DNA of 64,000 nucleotides from Nitrosospira lacus (GCF_000355765.4 NZ_CP021106.3:1025137-1089136); one strand, 5' to 3'; shown: positions 21,860 to 30,991, counted from the stretch's first letter. A program made the numbers and translations. Notes: generated from the sequence alone by a model not told the origin.

Positions 21860-22699
21860 TTAGGACAACGCCAGCATGGCGCCCGCAAAGACCCGGTCCT
21901 GGATTGGCGTCAACCCTGAGGGCCATGCCGGGGCAGCCATTTCGACTGTCCAGCCATTTGCCGCGGGTACGAGATCAACGGATTCTCCGTCGACCAGCTC
22001 CGGCGCGCACAGCTGGAAGAAATGATGGTCATGCAGTCCAGCGGTGATAGTCAATCGGTCCAGTATGCCGTACAGGCTGGCGGGCCAATCATCCGTTGCA
22101 TAAACCTGCTGCACTCCGCACCAGCCCGCCTGCTTCCATGCCAGCAGGCTCAGCCGCTCCGGCTCGGCCAGCACGAATACTCCATCTTGAGCCTGCGGGA
22201 TGCGACCCAGATGGTTGAATGCGGCCATCAGGTACGGCTGAATCGAAATCAGCTGTGCACCTGCTGCAGTAACTGTATCGCGCAGAGTGACGACGAGTTC
22301 GCGGTCTACGGCGCTTGCCAGAGCGGGACGGCCGGGCGCGGCATCACTCAACCTGATATCCCAATCGGCGACGGCATCGCCATGCGCGCGCTCAAAGGCA
22401 TGGCGTGCAAGTACCCCCAGTTCTTCCCGGCTGCGCGCGCTATCCGGATTGGGAACAATTGCATACCGCAACAGGCGATTGGAAAGCACCGCTGTAACCC
22501 GCATCCCGCCTGTCCGCATCGTGCGCAAGATCTCGGGCAGCATGGATAGTGCACCTTGCCAGGATGGGGCTTTGTCCACGGCGCACGAAACCGTATCCTT
22601 GGCGGTGACGCGTGAATGCAAGCCCCCGGCTGCCTGCAGCCATGCCACGTGATCCGGATAGATCGCCAGAACAAGCCGGTTACGCCACAAATGTGACAC
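21860..22699 (-). CDS. PilM/GspL-N-like cytoplasmic platform protein
   Basis: 279 residues from GTG 22699, which has GGAG eight bases upstream and overlaps gspE by 20 bases. The fold looks actin-like as in PilM and the N-terminal part of GspL: VLAIYPDHVAWLQ at the start, VTAVLSNRLLRYAIVPNP, a long middle domain and VFVLAEPERLSLLAW. It lacks a membrane segment, so it would attach through PilN. The nucleotide motifs are weak, so binding is uncertain. Confidence 0.75.
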   Translation of the reverse strand: MSHLWRNRLVLAIYPDHVAWLQAAGGLHSRVTAKDTVSCAVDKAPSWQGALSMLPEILRTMRTGGMRVTAVLSNRLLRYAIVPNPDSARSREELGVLARHAFERAHGDAVADWDIRLSDAAPGRPALASAVDRELVVTLRDTVTAAGAQLISIQPYLMAAFNHLGRIPQAQDGVFVLAEPERLSLLAWKQAGWCGVQQVYATDDWPASLYGILDRLTITAGLHDHHFFQLCAPELVDGESVDLVPAANGWTVEMAAPAWPSGLTPIQDRVFAGAMLALS

Positions 22700-24371
22700 G
22701 ATTGATCTCCTCGAGAGTGGTTTTTCCATGGGCCACGGTTGCCAACGCCGCCTCACGCAAGTTTTTCATGCCGCGCGCGCGTCCCGCGTCCTTGAGTTTC
22801 CGTAATGGCTCACGGGCGATTATCATTTCCCTGAGTTCATCATCCAGAGCCAGCAATTCCGCCACCGCTTTCCGGCCTCGATACCCGCTGCCGCGGCAAT
22901 GTCCGCAACCGCGTCCGCGGCGGAAGCGGAAACTTTTTGTGGTTTCCGGCTGCAAGCGGGATGCTGCCAGCAGTTGTGCGGAAGGCTCGTAGTCTTCAAC
23001 GCAGTGCGGGCATACCAGACGTACCAGGCGCTGGGCCATGACGCCGTTGAGCGCCGCTACCAGGCTGTAAGGTTCCACATTCATATGCAGGAAGCGGCTG
23101 ATCACGTCAAACACGTTGTTGGCGTGCAGCGTGGTGAAAACGAGGTGCCCGGTCAGTGCCGACTGCACCGCGATCTGGGCGGTCTCCGCGTCACGGATTT
23201 CACCCACCATTATTTTGTCCGGGTCATGCCGCAGGATGGAGCGCAAACCCCGCGCAAAGGTCAGCCCCTTCTTTTCATTGACGGGGATTTGCAGCACACC
23301 GGGCAACTGGTATTCGACCGGGTCTTCGATGGTGATGATTTTGTCATGACCATGATTCACTTCGCTGATCGCCGCATACAGCGAAGTGGTCTTACCGGAA
23401 CCGGTGGGGCCAGTGACCAGCACCATGCCATAAGGTTCGCTGACGAGCTGGCGAAAGCCTTCAATGATGTAATCATCAAAACCTAGTTGTACCAGGGACA
23501 GGCCGGTGGCCTGGTCCGACAGCGATTTACGGTCGAGCACCCGCAATACGGCATCTTCTCCGTAAATACTGGGCATGATTGAAACCCGGAAATCCACGTC
23601 GCGCCCCTGCATCATCACCTTGAAGCGGCCATCCTGTGGCACCCGGCGCTCGGCGATATCCAGTTCTGACAGGACTTTCACCCGAGACACCGCCTGTTCG
23701 GCCATCTCCGCGCCCTGCATGGCGCCGACCTGTGCGAGAACGCCATCAATACGATATTTGATGACCAGCCCCGAGGCTACGCTTTCCATATGGATATCAC
23801 TGGCTCCACTTTTAAGTGCGTCGTACAACGTAGAGTTGACCAGCCGGATGATCGGACTGGCATCCGCGTTAATACTTTTCAGCGAGAGATGCTCGATATC
23901 GCCGGCGTGAGCTTTTCCGGTTTCCGCCGCAGTCAGCAAGGCCCCGTCCATCGCGTGCAGACTCTCTTCGTGACGCGCCAGATATGCCAGAATATCCGCG
24001 CGATGGGCCAGGTAGAGATCGAAGGGTTCATGTACGCATTCCATCGCCCAGTCAAAAAATTCAATATGAAACGGATCGGCTACGACCAGGCGCAGTCGTT
24101 TCCCCGGAGCGCGCAACGGGAGGCACTCATGCCGGGTCGCAAGCGTGAAATTCATGATGTCGAAAGCCGGACTTAGCGCATACAGGGCCGCCATGTCCAT
24201 CGCCTGCAAGCGTGCCGCTCGCGCGAGCTCGGCGACAAAATGAGCGGTATCCAGCTCGGAATTGGTTTCGAGCACGTCTACCACCGAACGTCCGCTGCGC
24301 TGTGCCAGCAAGCGGGCCTCCGCAATTCCCTGAGGCGAGAAAAGTGTCACCACAGCTGACGGGATGCTCAT
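22680..24371 (-). CDS. gspE: Type II secretion assembly ATPase GspE
   Basis: 563-residue hexameric ATPase that drives pseudopilus assembly. The N1/N2 region spans about 1-160. Walker A GPTGSGKTT is at 321-329, the Asp box TIEDPVEYQ at 347-355, Walker B-like IMVGEIRD at 387-394 and the His box TTLHANN at 413-419. Four cysteines at 454, 457, 489 and 492 form the zinc site usual for GspE/PilB. Its ATG overlaps the gspF stop (ATGA). Confidence 0.95.
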   Translation of the reverse strand: MSIPSAVVTLFSPQGIAEARLLAQRSGRSVVDVLETNSELDTAHFVAELARAARLQAMDMAALYALSPAFDIMNFTLATRHECLPLRAPGKRLRLVVADPFHIEFFDWAMECVHEPFDLYLAHRADILAYLARHEESLHAMDGALLTAAETGKAHAGDIEHLSLKSINADASPIIRLVNSTLYDALKSGASDIHMESVASGLVIKYRIDGVLAQVGAMQGAEMAEQAVSRVKVLSELDIAERRVPQDGRFKVMMQGRDVDFRVSIMPSIYGEDAVLRVLDRKSLSDQATGLSLVQLGFDDYIIEGFRQLVSEPYGMVLVTGPTGSGKTTSLYAAISEVNHGHDKIITIEDPVEYQLPGVLQIPVNEKKGLTFARGLRSILRHDPDKIMVGEIRDAETAQIAVQSALTGHLVFTTLHANNVFDVISRFLHMNVEPYSLVAALNGVMAQRLVRLVCPHCVEDYEPSAQLLAASRLQPETTKSFRFRRGRGCGHCRGSGYRGRKAVAELLALDDELREMIIAREPLRKLKDAGRARGMKNLREAALATVAHGKTTLEEINRVTFVA

Positions 24372-25549
24372 TGCAGGCTACCCGCCAGCTCAAAAATAGG
24401 CATGTACAGCATGAGTACCACAATGCCTATCACAAGTCCGATAAAAATCATCAGCAGCGGCTCGAACAGGCGTGTAAACCATTCCAGCCAGCGCGCGATT
24501 TCTTCATCATGCAGCGTGGCGATATGTTCCAGCATGGGGCCCATTTCACCGCTTTTTTCTCCAACCCGGAGCATGCGCAACGATACGGGGGTGACCAGTC
24601 CGGCCGCTTCCATTGCCTCAGAAATGGCACGGCCTTCACGGATCAGCGCGCTGGCGCGGGTTAGGCTGACGTGAAAGGAAACGGCCAGCAGTCCACGCGC
24701 CATTTCCAGTGCCTGCGATACCGTGATGCCGCTCACCAGCAGCATGCTCAAGGTGCGGTAGAAACGTGCCAGCTGAAAAATTCGCATCTGCTCACCAATC
24801 ATGGGGAGGCGCCATAGCAGTCCCACGAGATAGCCGCGCACTTCCCGTACCGACAGTGCGTAGCCCATGGCGATAATAAAAACAAGCGCGGATATGAGGA
24901 GGGTGTTTCCATGCTGATCGATCAATCCCGCCCAGGCCAGCACCATGCGCAACATCCAGGATTGTGAGGCTCCGGCATCCGCGTAGATCTGGGAGAATCG
25001 CGGCACCACGTAGCCAAGCAGAAACAGGATGACGAGGCCGCCGACCGTTATCAGGAGAAATGGGTAGATCGATGCGGCAACCAGTTTCTTTTTGAGCATT
25101 TCCACCTGTTGCTCATAGCCGATATAGCGCATGAGCGCCTCCGGCAAATCACCGGTTCTTTCGCTGGCACGTATCATGGCCGAATAAAGGAGCGGGAACT
25201 GCTTGGGATGGCTCGCCAGCGCGGCGGAGAATGTCTGGCCTGCGTACAGGGCATCGAGTATGCCTTGCAACGTGGCGCGTACTTCAGGACGATGCTCCTT
25301 TTCGGCAATGCCTTCCAGTGATTCGATCAGGCCGAGCCCGGCTTTCATCAACGCATACAGTTCCCTGCTGAACAGCAGCAATGGAAATCGCCCGGCTCTT
25401 CCCATGCGCAGCTTATCGGGCCGTGCTTCCGTCGAGATGACTTCGTATCCCTGGCTCTGCGCTTGCCGGGTGGCATCCTCTTCGTGCGGAGCATCAAGGT
25501 CCAGCGATATCAACTGACCGGCAGAGAGGGCGCGAACGGTATATCGCAT
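24368..25549 (-). CDS. gspF: Type II secretion platform protein GspF
   Basis: 393-residue polytopic inner-membrane protein. Two GspF/PilC repeats are visible: LLFSRELYALMKAGLGLIES with GDLPEALMRY, and FYRTLSMLLVSGITVSQALE with GEKSGEMGPML. Three membrane segments follow the usual pattern, the last being PLLMIFIGLVIGIVVLMLYM. I start it at ATG 25549, one base after the gspG stop; longer upstream frames would lie across gspG and lack family sequence. Confidence 0.94.
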   Translation of the reverse strand: MRYTVRALSAGQLISLDLDAPHEEDATRQAQSQGYEVISTEARPDKLRMGRAGRFPLLLFSRELYALMKAGLGLIESLEGIAEKEHRPEVRATLQGILDALYAGQTFSAALASHPKQFPLLYSAMIRASERTGDLPEALMRYIGYEQQVEMLKKKLVAASIYPFLLITVGGLVILFLLGYVVPRFSQIYADAGASQSWMLRMVLAWAGLIDQHGNTLLISALVFIIAMGYALSVREVRGYLVGLLWRLPMIGEQMRIFQLARFYRTLSMLLVSGITVSQALEMARGLLAVSFHVSLTRASALIREGRAISEAMEAAGLVTPVSLRMLRVGEKSGEMGPMLEHIATLHDEEIARWLEWFTRLFEPLLMIFIGLVIGIVVLMLYMPIFELAGSLQ

Positions 25550-25550
25550 C

Positions 25551-25985
25551 TTACCAATTGACGATATCCAGACTTTCTTCATCGCCCTCGGGCTGGCCGT
25601 CCTTGCCCAAGGAAGACAAGTCGTACTCGCCGTGCTCGCCCGGCGCCTTATAGAGATAAGGCCGCCCCCATGGATCATTGGGAACGGCCTTCTGGAGGTA
25701 AGGCCCAGCCCATTTCGGCTCGGCTGCCGGCCGAACATTCAGTGCCGCCAACCCCTGCTCGCCAGTGGGGTAACGGCCTACATCGAGGCGATATTGATCC
25801 AGCGCCTTCTCCAGGGAATTGATCTGGGCACGGGCGGTCTTTACTTCCGATTTGCCAAGCTGGGCGAAATACTTGGGTGCGACATACCCGACGAGCATGC
25901 CCAGAATGACGAGCACGACCAACAGTTCCAGCAGGGTAAATCCGGACTGTTCCTCGCATTCCGGAATATATCGGTGCTCAAGCAT
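25551..25985 (-). CDS. gspG: Major pseudopilin GspG
   Basis: 144 residues with a 15-residue leader ending in SG, then FTLLELLVVLVILGMLVGYV with Glu at +5. The head has the GspG signatures YRLDVGRYPTGEQGLAAL, WAGPYLQKAVPNDPWGRPY and YDLSSLGKDGQPEG, including the calcium-site loop. It is the main subunit of the periplasmic pseudopilus. The start overlaps the end of cysB by eight bases, so the cluster is probably transcribed with cysB. Confidence 0.95.
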   Translation of the reverse strand: MLEHRYIPECEEQSGFTLLELLVVLVILGMLVGYVAPKYFAQLGKSEVKTARAQINSLEKALDQYRLDVGRYPTGEQGLAALNVRPAAEPKWAGPYLQKAVPNDPWGRPYLYKAPGEHGEYDLSSLGKDGQPEGDEESLDIVNW

Positions 25986-26898
25986 ATATTTTTGACCTTA
26001 AGGCGGATTCGGTTAAATCCGGTGCCAGTCTCTCAATGAAATCGTAGGCAAACCCGCGCAGATAGTGTCCGCGCCGCACGGCAATGCGAGCAAAATTGGA
26101 CCCAAACAAATGACCTGCGGGAATAAGGGCCAGCGACACGTCGCGCTCTGTGCTGAACGCAAGAGATGAGACAACGCCTATCCCCAGCCCAAGCCCTACA
26201 TAGGTTTTAATAACATCGGCATCCATCGCCGTAATGACAATATCCGGTTCAAGATTCGCTTTACGGAATGCGTGATCCACATGAGATCGGCCGGTGAATG
26301 AAGGATGATAGGTAATCACGGGGAATTTGCTTAAATCTTCCAGCGTCACGTTGTCCAGCGCCAGAAGAGGGTGATCGTTCGGAACGATCACCCCATGTTC
26401 CCATTCGTAGCAGGGGAAGCTGATCAAATCCGGGATCTGGGCGAGCGTTTCTGTGGCAATGCCAATGTCCGCATCGCCGCTAAGGAGCAGCTCCGCGATT
26501 TCCTTGGGACTTCCCTGGTGCAAGAAGAGATGAACCTCGGGCACGTCCAGCATGAAGCATTTAATGACATCCGGGAGGACATAGCGGGCTTGCGTGTGGG
26601 TGGTTGCAACCGTCAGGTTTCCCCTCTTGTGTCCTGAAAACTGCAAAGCCACACGCTTGATATTTTCGGCGTCGAGCAGTATGCGATCCACCACTTTCAG
26701 AAGATCACTCCCTGCCTCGGTTAACCCGACCAGCCGCTTGCCGAAACGAGAGAAAATCTCGACGCCAAGCTCATCCTCCAGTTCTTTCAACCCCTTGGAA
26801 ATGCCCGATTGAGAGGTAAACAGCACCTTTCCCGTCTCGGTCAGATTGAAGTTTTGCCGAACCGTTTCGCGTACAATTCTTAATTGCTGAAAATTCAT
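25978..26898 (-). CDS. cysB: LysR-type sulfur regulator CysB
   Basis: 306-residue activator of sulfate assimilation genes that responds to acetylserine in characterised relatives. The N-terminal winged helix (MNFQQLRIVRETVRQNFNLT, LFTSQSGISKGLKELEDELG) and the ligand domain motifs ATTHTQARYVLP, HQGSPKEIAELL and ITYHPSFTGRSHVD are CysB-type. It is not next to the cys transport genes. It lies between the Ton operon and the type II secretion cluster, all in one direction. Confidence 0.94.
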   Translation of the reverse strand: MNFQQLRIVRETVRQNFNLTETGKVLFTSQSGISKGLKELEDELGVEIFSRFGKRLVGLTEAGSDLLKVVDRILLDAENIKRVALQFSGHKRGNLTVATTHTQARYVLPDVIKCFMLDVPEVHLFLHQGSPKEIAELLLSGDADIGIATETLAQIPDLISFPCYEWEHGVIVPNDHPLLALDNVTLEDLSKFPVITYHPSFTGRSHVDHAFRKANLEPDIVITAMDADVIKTYVGLGLGIGVVSSLAFSTERDVSLALIPAGHLFGSNFARIAVRRGHYLRGFAYDFIERLAPDLTESALRSKIYA

Positions 26899-27062
26899 AA
26901 GCGAGAATTTACGCTGTTATCGAGCGTATATGAAGTTATAAAAAATGGTTTTTATATGACTATTTGTGATTAAGCATTCGCTGCGGGGCAGGAATCTCGC
27001 AGCGGCCTTCGCCGTTGACGCTGTAAAAATAAACAGGGCCATGGATGAAGATTTCGACATCA

Positions 27063-27734
27063 TCACCTGGGGTTCGCAGAGCGCACACCGACGGGTTTAA
27101 TACGGCTCTGATCGAGGTTGTCGCGGTAATCCTGAAAAATGTTTTCGAGTTCAACACGTTTAATCTGGGTGAAGGGCTCTGCGCGCAGAATACTGGTAAA
27201 GTCTTCCGGTCTTTCGACATGGTCGATCAACTCACGCCCGAACTCATATAGCTGTTCATTTTTACCGGAACAAATTGCCAGGGTATCGTCCACCGCCGTT
27301 TTCTCCGAAGTCATCGTCTGCAGGCGGCGCTGGGTTTCCAGTTGCGATGCGGTGATCTCGGCCAGTTCTGTTTGCGTCTGCCGCAAATTGCTTTCAGTTT
27401 CTTTCAACCTGGCTTCAAGATCGATGGCTTTAGCCTGTTCTTTTGCGTAATTTTCTGCCAGTCGCTTGTTCCTTCGTGAAAATCCCTCCAGATTCTGCTG
27501 AACTTCATTCAAACGCTGCTCCTGTTCCTTCAGCTTGTTGCCTAGATCGGTATTGGCCTGTTCCAGTTCCACGGTTCTCGCTTGAGCCTGCTTGATGGCT
27601 TGTTGCGTACGGCGCTGGGCTTCCCGTTGCCACGTTTCTTTTTTATCGGCGGACCATGCCGGCATTGCCAAGCTCATCAGCAGTATAAATAAAGCCATTA
27701 TCCATATGATATTCGGGAGAAAAGTCGATCGCAT
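27063..27734 (-). CDS. Periplasmic coiled-coil protein of the Ton operon
   Basis: 223 residues. A signal peptide (IIWIMALFILLMSLAMPAWSA) is followed by about 120 residues of Gln/Glu/Lys-rich heptads, a long coiled coil. A short C-terminal part follows (DDTLAICSGKNEQLYEFGRE, then EPFTQIKRVELENIFQDYRD). ATG 27734 is 16 bases after the porin stop. Such proteins accompany some ExbB/ExbD/TonB sets; a scaffold role between membranes is inference. A different frame just past the stop (26960-27062) reads GDDVEIFIHGPVYFYS, so a frameshift of a longer original gene is possible. Confidence 0.75.
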   Translation of the reverse strand: MRSTFLPNIIWIMALFILLMSLAMPAWSADKKETWQREAQRRTQQAIKQAQARTVELEQANTDLGNKLKEQEQRLNEVQQNLEGFSRRNKRLAENYAKEQAKAIDLEARLKETESNLRQTQTELAEITASQLETQRRLQTMTSEKTAVDDTLAICSGKNEQLYEFGRELIDHVERPEDFTSILRAEPFTQIKRVELENIFQDYRDNLDQSRIKPVGVRSANPR

Positions 27735-27750
27735 CAGGATGGAAAACACC

Positions 27751-29325
27751 TTAGAACCTCGCGGTAAGATCAATCTGAAGAATATCGATACCCAGTTTTG
27801 GCCCGATGATCTGATTGGCGCTGAGCCAGCGGCCCGTGAACCAGACGTTATCGGCAACCGCATAGGCAGCGCCTCCGATCCAGCCTTGGGCATTCGTGCC
27901 GCCCATATAAAACTCGGAATCGGTAAAACCATCGAGCAGCGAATCGGATTCCATGCGTTTGAATGCGCCAAACAGGAGCCAGTCATGGCGTTTCGCCGCG
28001 AGCAACTGACCCATGTCCTGAAGCATGGTCGTGCCGATATCGAGACGCACCTGGTAGGCTGTGTTGCCTTCCTTTCCGCTCAAGTTGGCACCGCGCTGCC
28101 TCATCTTGGCGGGGTCGAAAGCAAGATTCCGCGCGTAATCGCCCATGAGGCGGATGCGTACCGGGTTAAACGTGGCAAGGTCTATCCCGCCTGTCAGATT
28201 CAGCTCACGAAATTCGGATGCCAATCCATAGACGCCCCCATCATCCAATCCGGCAACGGGTGGATTATTCAGTTGTATCAAGGAATTACCTTTCTGGCGC
28301 CACTGCACCGCGCTGGTATTCAGTCTGATATCCCCATTCAAGTCGCTGATTCGTCCTGACATGTTTTCATAGTGATAATAGGCTGCTGCCAGCGTGATCT
28401 TGGATTGACTGGTTAAATACCATTCCAAGCCACCCTGTCCGCCAAATAACCATTTATCATTCTTCGCCAGATCAACTTCCTGTATGGGGAATACACCTCC
28501 AGTCCCGAACACCAGCAAACGGTCGTTGATCTTTGGTTTCGCTGAAACCATGATGCCGTCGAAGTTCAGATCGGGATCCCACACCATATCGGTGCGGTAA
28601 AAAGGATTGGCGACCTTCCCACCACTGAGAAGTAGCCAGTCATTTGGCTTGTAATTGATATAAAGCCTGTCGAAAAAGGCGGCAAACGAGCGATTGCTGT
28701 CGCCGAGGGTTTGATTTGCCGCAACGGGATTCTCGCTGGCTCCATTCGTCGCCAAGCGGACTCCGGCCGTGAAGTGATCCGTAAGTTTCACATCCACTGC
28801 GATTCTGCCTCTTACGCGCCAGCGCAACCGATCCACAGTGGTATTTTCTACATCGATGCCCGCCAGCCGGAACACCCCTGGGGGTGCATTTGCTTCGGAA
28901 AATGACGCGTTGTCATGACGCAGCCGAACATCTCCGCTCCATGTAAACCGATCCAGCCATGAGGGAAGAGGCTTGCGGTCTCCCCAGTGTTCGTTTTTCG
29001 CTTGGGCCAGCACATCCTGCTTGATTTCCTCGCGCATTTCCTGCTTCACAAACTCGGGCACGTATTGCATGCGGATGACCTTGCCTTTGCCATCCGGTGC
29101 ATCCACCCCATTTTCGGGAGTGGTTTTTGCCTGGATCCCATTTGTTTTGGGAGTCACTTCTTCTGCTACCTGCTTAAGCAGAAGATCCGCCTTCTCTTTG
29201 GACAGAATCCCTTCCTGCACCAGGAGATTCACCAGTTTGACCGTACTCGCGTCAGCCATCACCATGCCTGAAGACAACAGGCTGAATAAGCCCAGAATTA
29301 TGTGTGGTAAGAATTTGATTTTCAT
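27751..29325 (-). CDS. Putative porin of the Ton operon
   Basis: 524-residue outer-membrane protein. A signal peptide (LPHIILGLFSLLSSGMVMA) precedes a helical segment (VNLLVQEGILSKEKADLLLK) of the kind found in coil-anchored porins, then a barrel with many aromatic girdle strands. It ends QIDLTARF with the C-terminal Phe. Start ATG 29325 gives the best signal peptide; an upstream ATG at 29349 overlaps the preceding TGA. It could be the outer-membrane partner of this Ton system; substrate unknown. Confidence 0.8.
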   Translation of the reverse strand: MKIKFLPHIILGLFSLLSSGMVMADASTVKLVNLLVQEGILSKEKADLLLKQVAEEVTPKTNGIQAKTTPENGVDAPDGKGKVIRMQYVPEFVKQEMREEIKQDVLAQAKNEHWGDRKPLPSWLDRFTWSGDVRLRHDNASFSEANAPPGVFRLAGIDVENTTVDRLRWRVRGRIAVDVKLTDHFTAGVRLATNGASENPVAANQTLGDSNRSFAAFFDRLYINYKPNDWLLLSGGKVANPFYRTDMVWDPDLNFDGIMVSAKPKINDRLLVFGTGGVFPIQEVDLAKNDKWLFGGQGGLEWYLTSQSKITLAAAYYHYENMSGRISDLNGDIRLNTSAVQWRQKGNSLIQLNNPPVAGLDDGGVYGLASEFRELNLTGGIDLATFNPVRIRLMGDYARNLAFDPAKMRQRGANLSGKEGNTAYQVRLDIGTTMLQDMGQLLAAKRHDWLLFGAFKRMESDSLLDGFTDSEFYMGGTNAQGWIGGAAYAVADNVWFTGRWLSANQIIGPKLGIDILQIDLTARF

Positions 29326-29348
29326 AGTATCTCTTGCACTGTCATCCA

Positions 29349-30038
29349 TCAGCCGCCCGCCGAGCGGGAGGTGATCCTCAATTTCACCGGTTGCGGCATG
29401 TTTTCTGGAGGCGGCTCCGAAAGCGGCGCGATATTATTCAGCGCTGCCTTAATTAACCCGTCTATCTGCGTGTTTCCACTGCTCCCGTCCAATTCGAAGC
29501 GCTCAATCTTCCCGCTCCTGGTGATCCAGACCTTGACCACCAGCCGGTAATCTCCCTTGGCAAGATCCTTGTCCCTGGCCAGGGCACTTTCGATCTGGCC
29601 TTTAAGCAATCCGGTAAACCAGGCAAACTGGTCTTTGCCGCCGATTGTTGTGCCTCCCTGGTATTCATTGGTGACCGTACCTGCCTGAAACGGACTTGGG
29701 CCGTCACCCGCCGCCCCCTCCATCTTTAAAGCTTCAGCCGGAGGCTGGGGCGCTTCCCGCGGCTTGGGCTGTTCCACCTTCATCTCCTTGGGCTGCTCCT
29801 TGGGTGGCTCTTTTGGTGGTGGAGGCGGTGGAGGCGGTGGCGTATCGGGCATGATCTTGACAGTGGTCGCCGTTTTCTTGGGATTGGTATTTCCCGTCAT
29901 CAGGCTCTTTAAAATTACGCCGATACCTGCCAGTATCAGTAATAGTCCCAATCCGACCGCAACACGTCGCAGCCAGATCCTGCCACCCGCCGTCCCCCTC
30001 GCAGCAGGTAGGGATATGCCTTGAAGCTGGCTGCCCAT
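29349..30038 (-). CDS. TonB-like energy transducer
   Basis: 229 residues: cytoplasmic lead, one helix (VAVGLGLLLILAGIGVILKSL), a Pro/Lys-rich spacer (PPPPPPPPPKEPPKEQPKEM), then a TonB/TolA-like C-terminal domain with KVWITRSGKIERFELDGSSG and ALNNIAPLSEPPPENMPQPV. It transmits the motor's motion to an outer-membrane partner. The ATG overlaps the stop of the second exbD (TGATG). Confidence 0.85.
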   Translation of the reverse strand: MGSQLQGISLPAARGTAGGRIWLRRVAVGLGLLLILAGIGVILKSLMTGNTNPKKTATTVKIMPDTPPPPPPPPPKEPPKEQPKEMKVEQPKPREAPQPPAEALKMEGAAGDGPSPFQAGTVTNEYQGGTTIGGKDQFAWFTGLLKGQIESALARDKDLAKGDYRLVVKVWITRSGKIERFELDGSSGNTQIDGLIKAALNNIAPLSEPPPENMPQPVKLRITSRSAGG

Positions 30039-30442
30039 CAGCTTCCTATTTTCGCCGTCACCAGACCAACGTTCTCAATTTCCAGGCGTGTCACCAGATC
30101 CACTACCGCGATCACTCCCGCGTAGGGCGCTTTGGCATCGCCCTTGATCATCACGGCAAACTTGGGGTCTCGCGCTTTGGTGGCACTGAGGTGGGTTTCG
30201 AGTTCAGCGAGACTCACGCCCACGCCGTTCATCAGCATGCCGCCGCTTTCCTGTATCTGCACGATCTTCACCTCGTGCTGCTCTGTGCTGGGCTTGCTGG
30301 AGGGCTTGGGCAGATTCATGGTGAGCCCCTGCACGCCCGCGGTCGTCATGAGAATGAAAATGACCAGCAACACATACGCCAGATCCAGCATGGGCGTGAT
30401 GTTGATGGTGTCGTAGGGTTGCGATTCGTTCTGTATCTGCAT
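30038..30442 (-). CDS. exbD: ExbD/TolR family protein 2
   Basis: 134 residues starting at ATG 30442. It has the family start YDTINITPMLDLAYVLLVIF with the proton-path Asp in MLD, one helix, and a periplasmic domain (GVSLAELETHLSATKARDPK, VMIKGDAKAPYAGVI). Longer frames upstream run through a repeat element and are not part of the gene. Paralogous to the neighbouring ExbD. Confidence 0.92.
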   Translation of the reverse strand: MQIQNESQPYDTINITPMLDLAYVLLVIFILMTTAGVQGLTMNLPKPSSKPSTEQHEVKIVQIQESGGMLMNGVGVSLAELETHLSATKARDPKFAVMIKGDAKAPYAGVIAVVDLVTRLEIENVGLVTAKIGS

Positions 30443-30580
30443 AATCCTAAATCCGGTAGCTGACCGCTTATTTCGCGTTGCAACTTCCTGGAATGGAACG
30501 GCCATTCCGCGTCGTTGCGCCTTGCCCTGCACCCCAAAAACCGCACACTTCACCCCTTCCAACTACCGGATTCAGGATTA
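30441..30580. repeat. MITE-like palindromic spacer between the exbD genes
   Basis: The 135-base gap between the two exbD genes has inverted ends: 30443-30464 is nearly the reverse complement of 30558-30579 (core CTACCGGATT(T/C)AGGATTA). An inner palindrome surrounds TGGAATGG/CCATTCC. Its right half (30504-30576) recurs at 50883-50954 with about three quarters identity, and a shorter relative lies at 54263-54282. Confidence 0.65.
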
Positions 30581-30988
30581 TTCAGCGCTCTTCTTGGTGA
30601 CCAGGCCAATCTCCGTAATGCCCAGCTTCTTGCAGATCTCCAGTACTTCGGAAATCTTGTCGTAATGTGCCGCTGCATCGCCTTTGAGTACCACCGGCAG
30701 AGAAGGATTGTTACCCTTGAATTCGCTCAGGCGCTGCTCCAGCATCACTATGTCCACGGGGTAGGCATCCAGATAAACCGCTCCATCCAGCGTGACGGTG
30801 ATCGCACGAGTCTGCGGCTGAGCCAAGCTTGCCGTGTTACGCGTGTGCGGCAGCTCGACCTTCACTCCCTGTACCGAAGCGGTGGTCATAATGATGAATA
30901 TCACCAGCAACACATAGGCGAGATCCAGCATCGGCGTGATGTTGATCTCGTCGTAAGGCTGGTTGTCTTCCTTGACATCTCCTGACAT
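30578..30988 (-). CDS. exbD: ExbD/TolR family protein 1
   Basis: 136 residues, with YDEINITPMLDLAYVLLVIF carrying the conserved membrane Asp, then a periplasmic domain (TVTLDGAVYLDAYPVDIVML, LPVVLKGDAAAHYDKI). It follows the exbB-like gene by three bases. With the second ExbD it would form a hetero- or homodimeric stator plug in the Ton motor. Confidence 0.92.
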   Translation of the reverse strand: MSGDVKEDNQPYDEINITPMLDLAYVLLVIFIIMTTASVQGVKVELPHTRNTASLAQPQTRAITVTLDGAVYLDAYPVDIVMLEQRLSEFKGNNPSLPVVLKGDAAAHYDKISEVLEICKKLGITEIGLVTKKSAE

Positions 30989-30991
30989 GAC

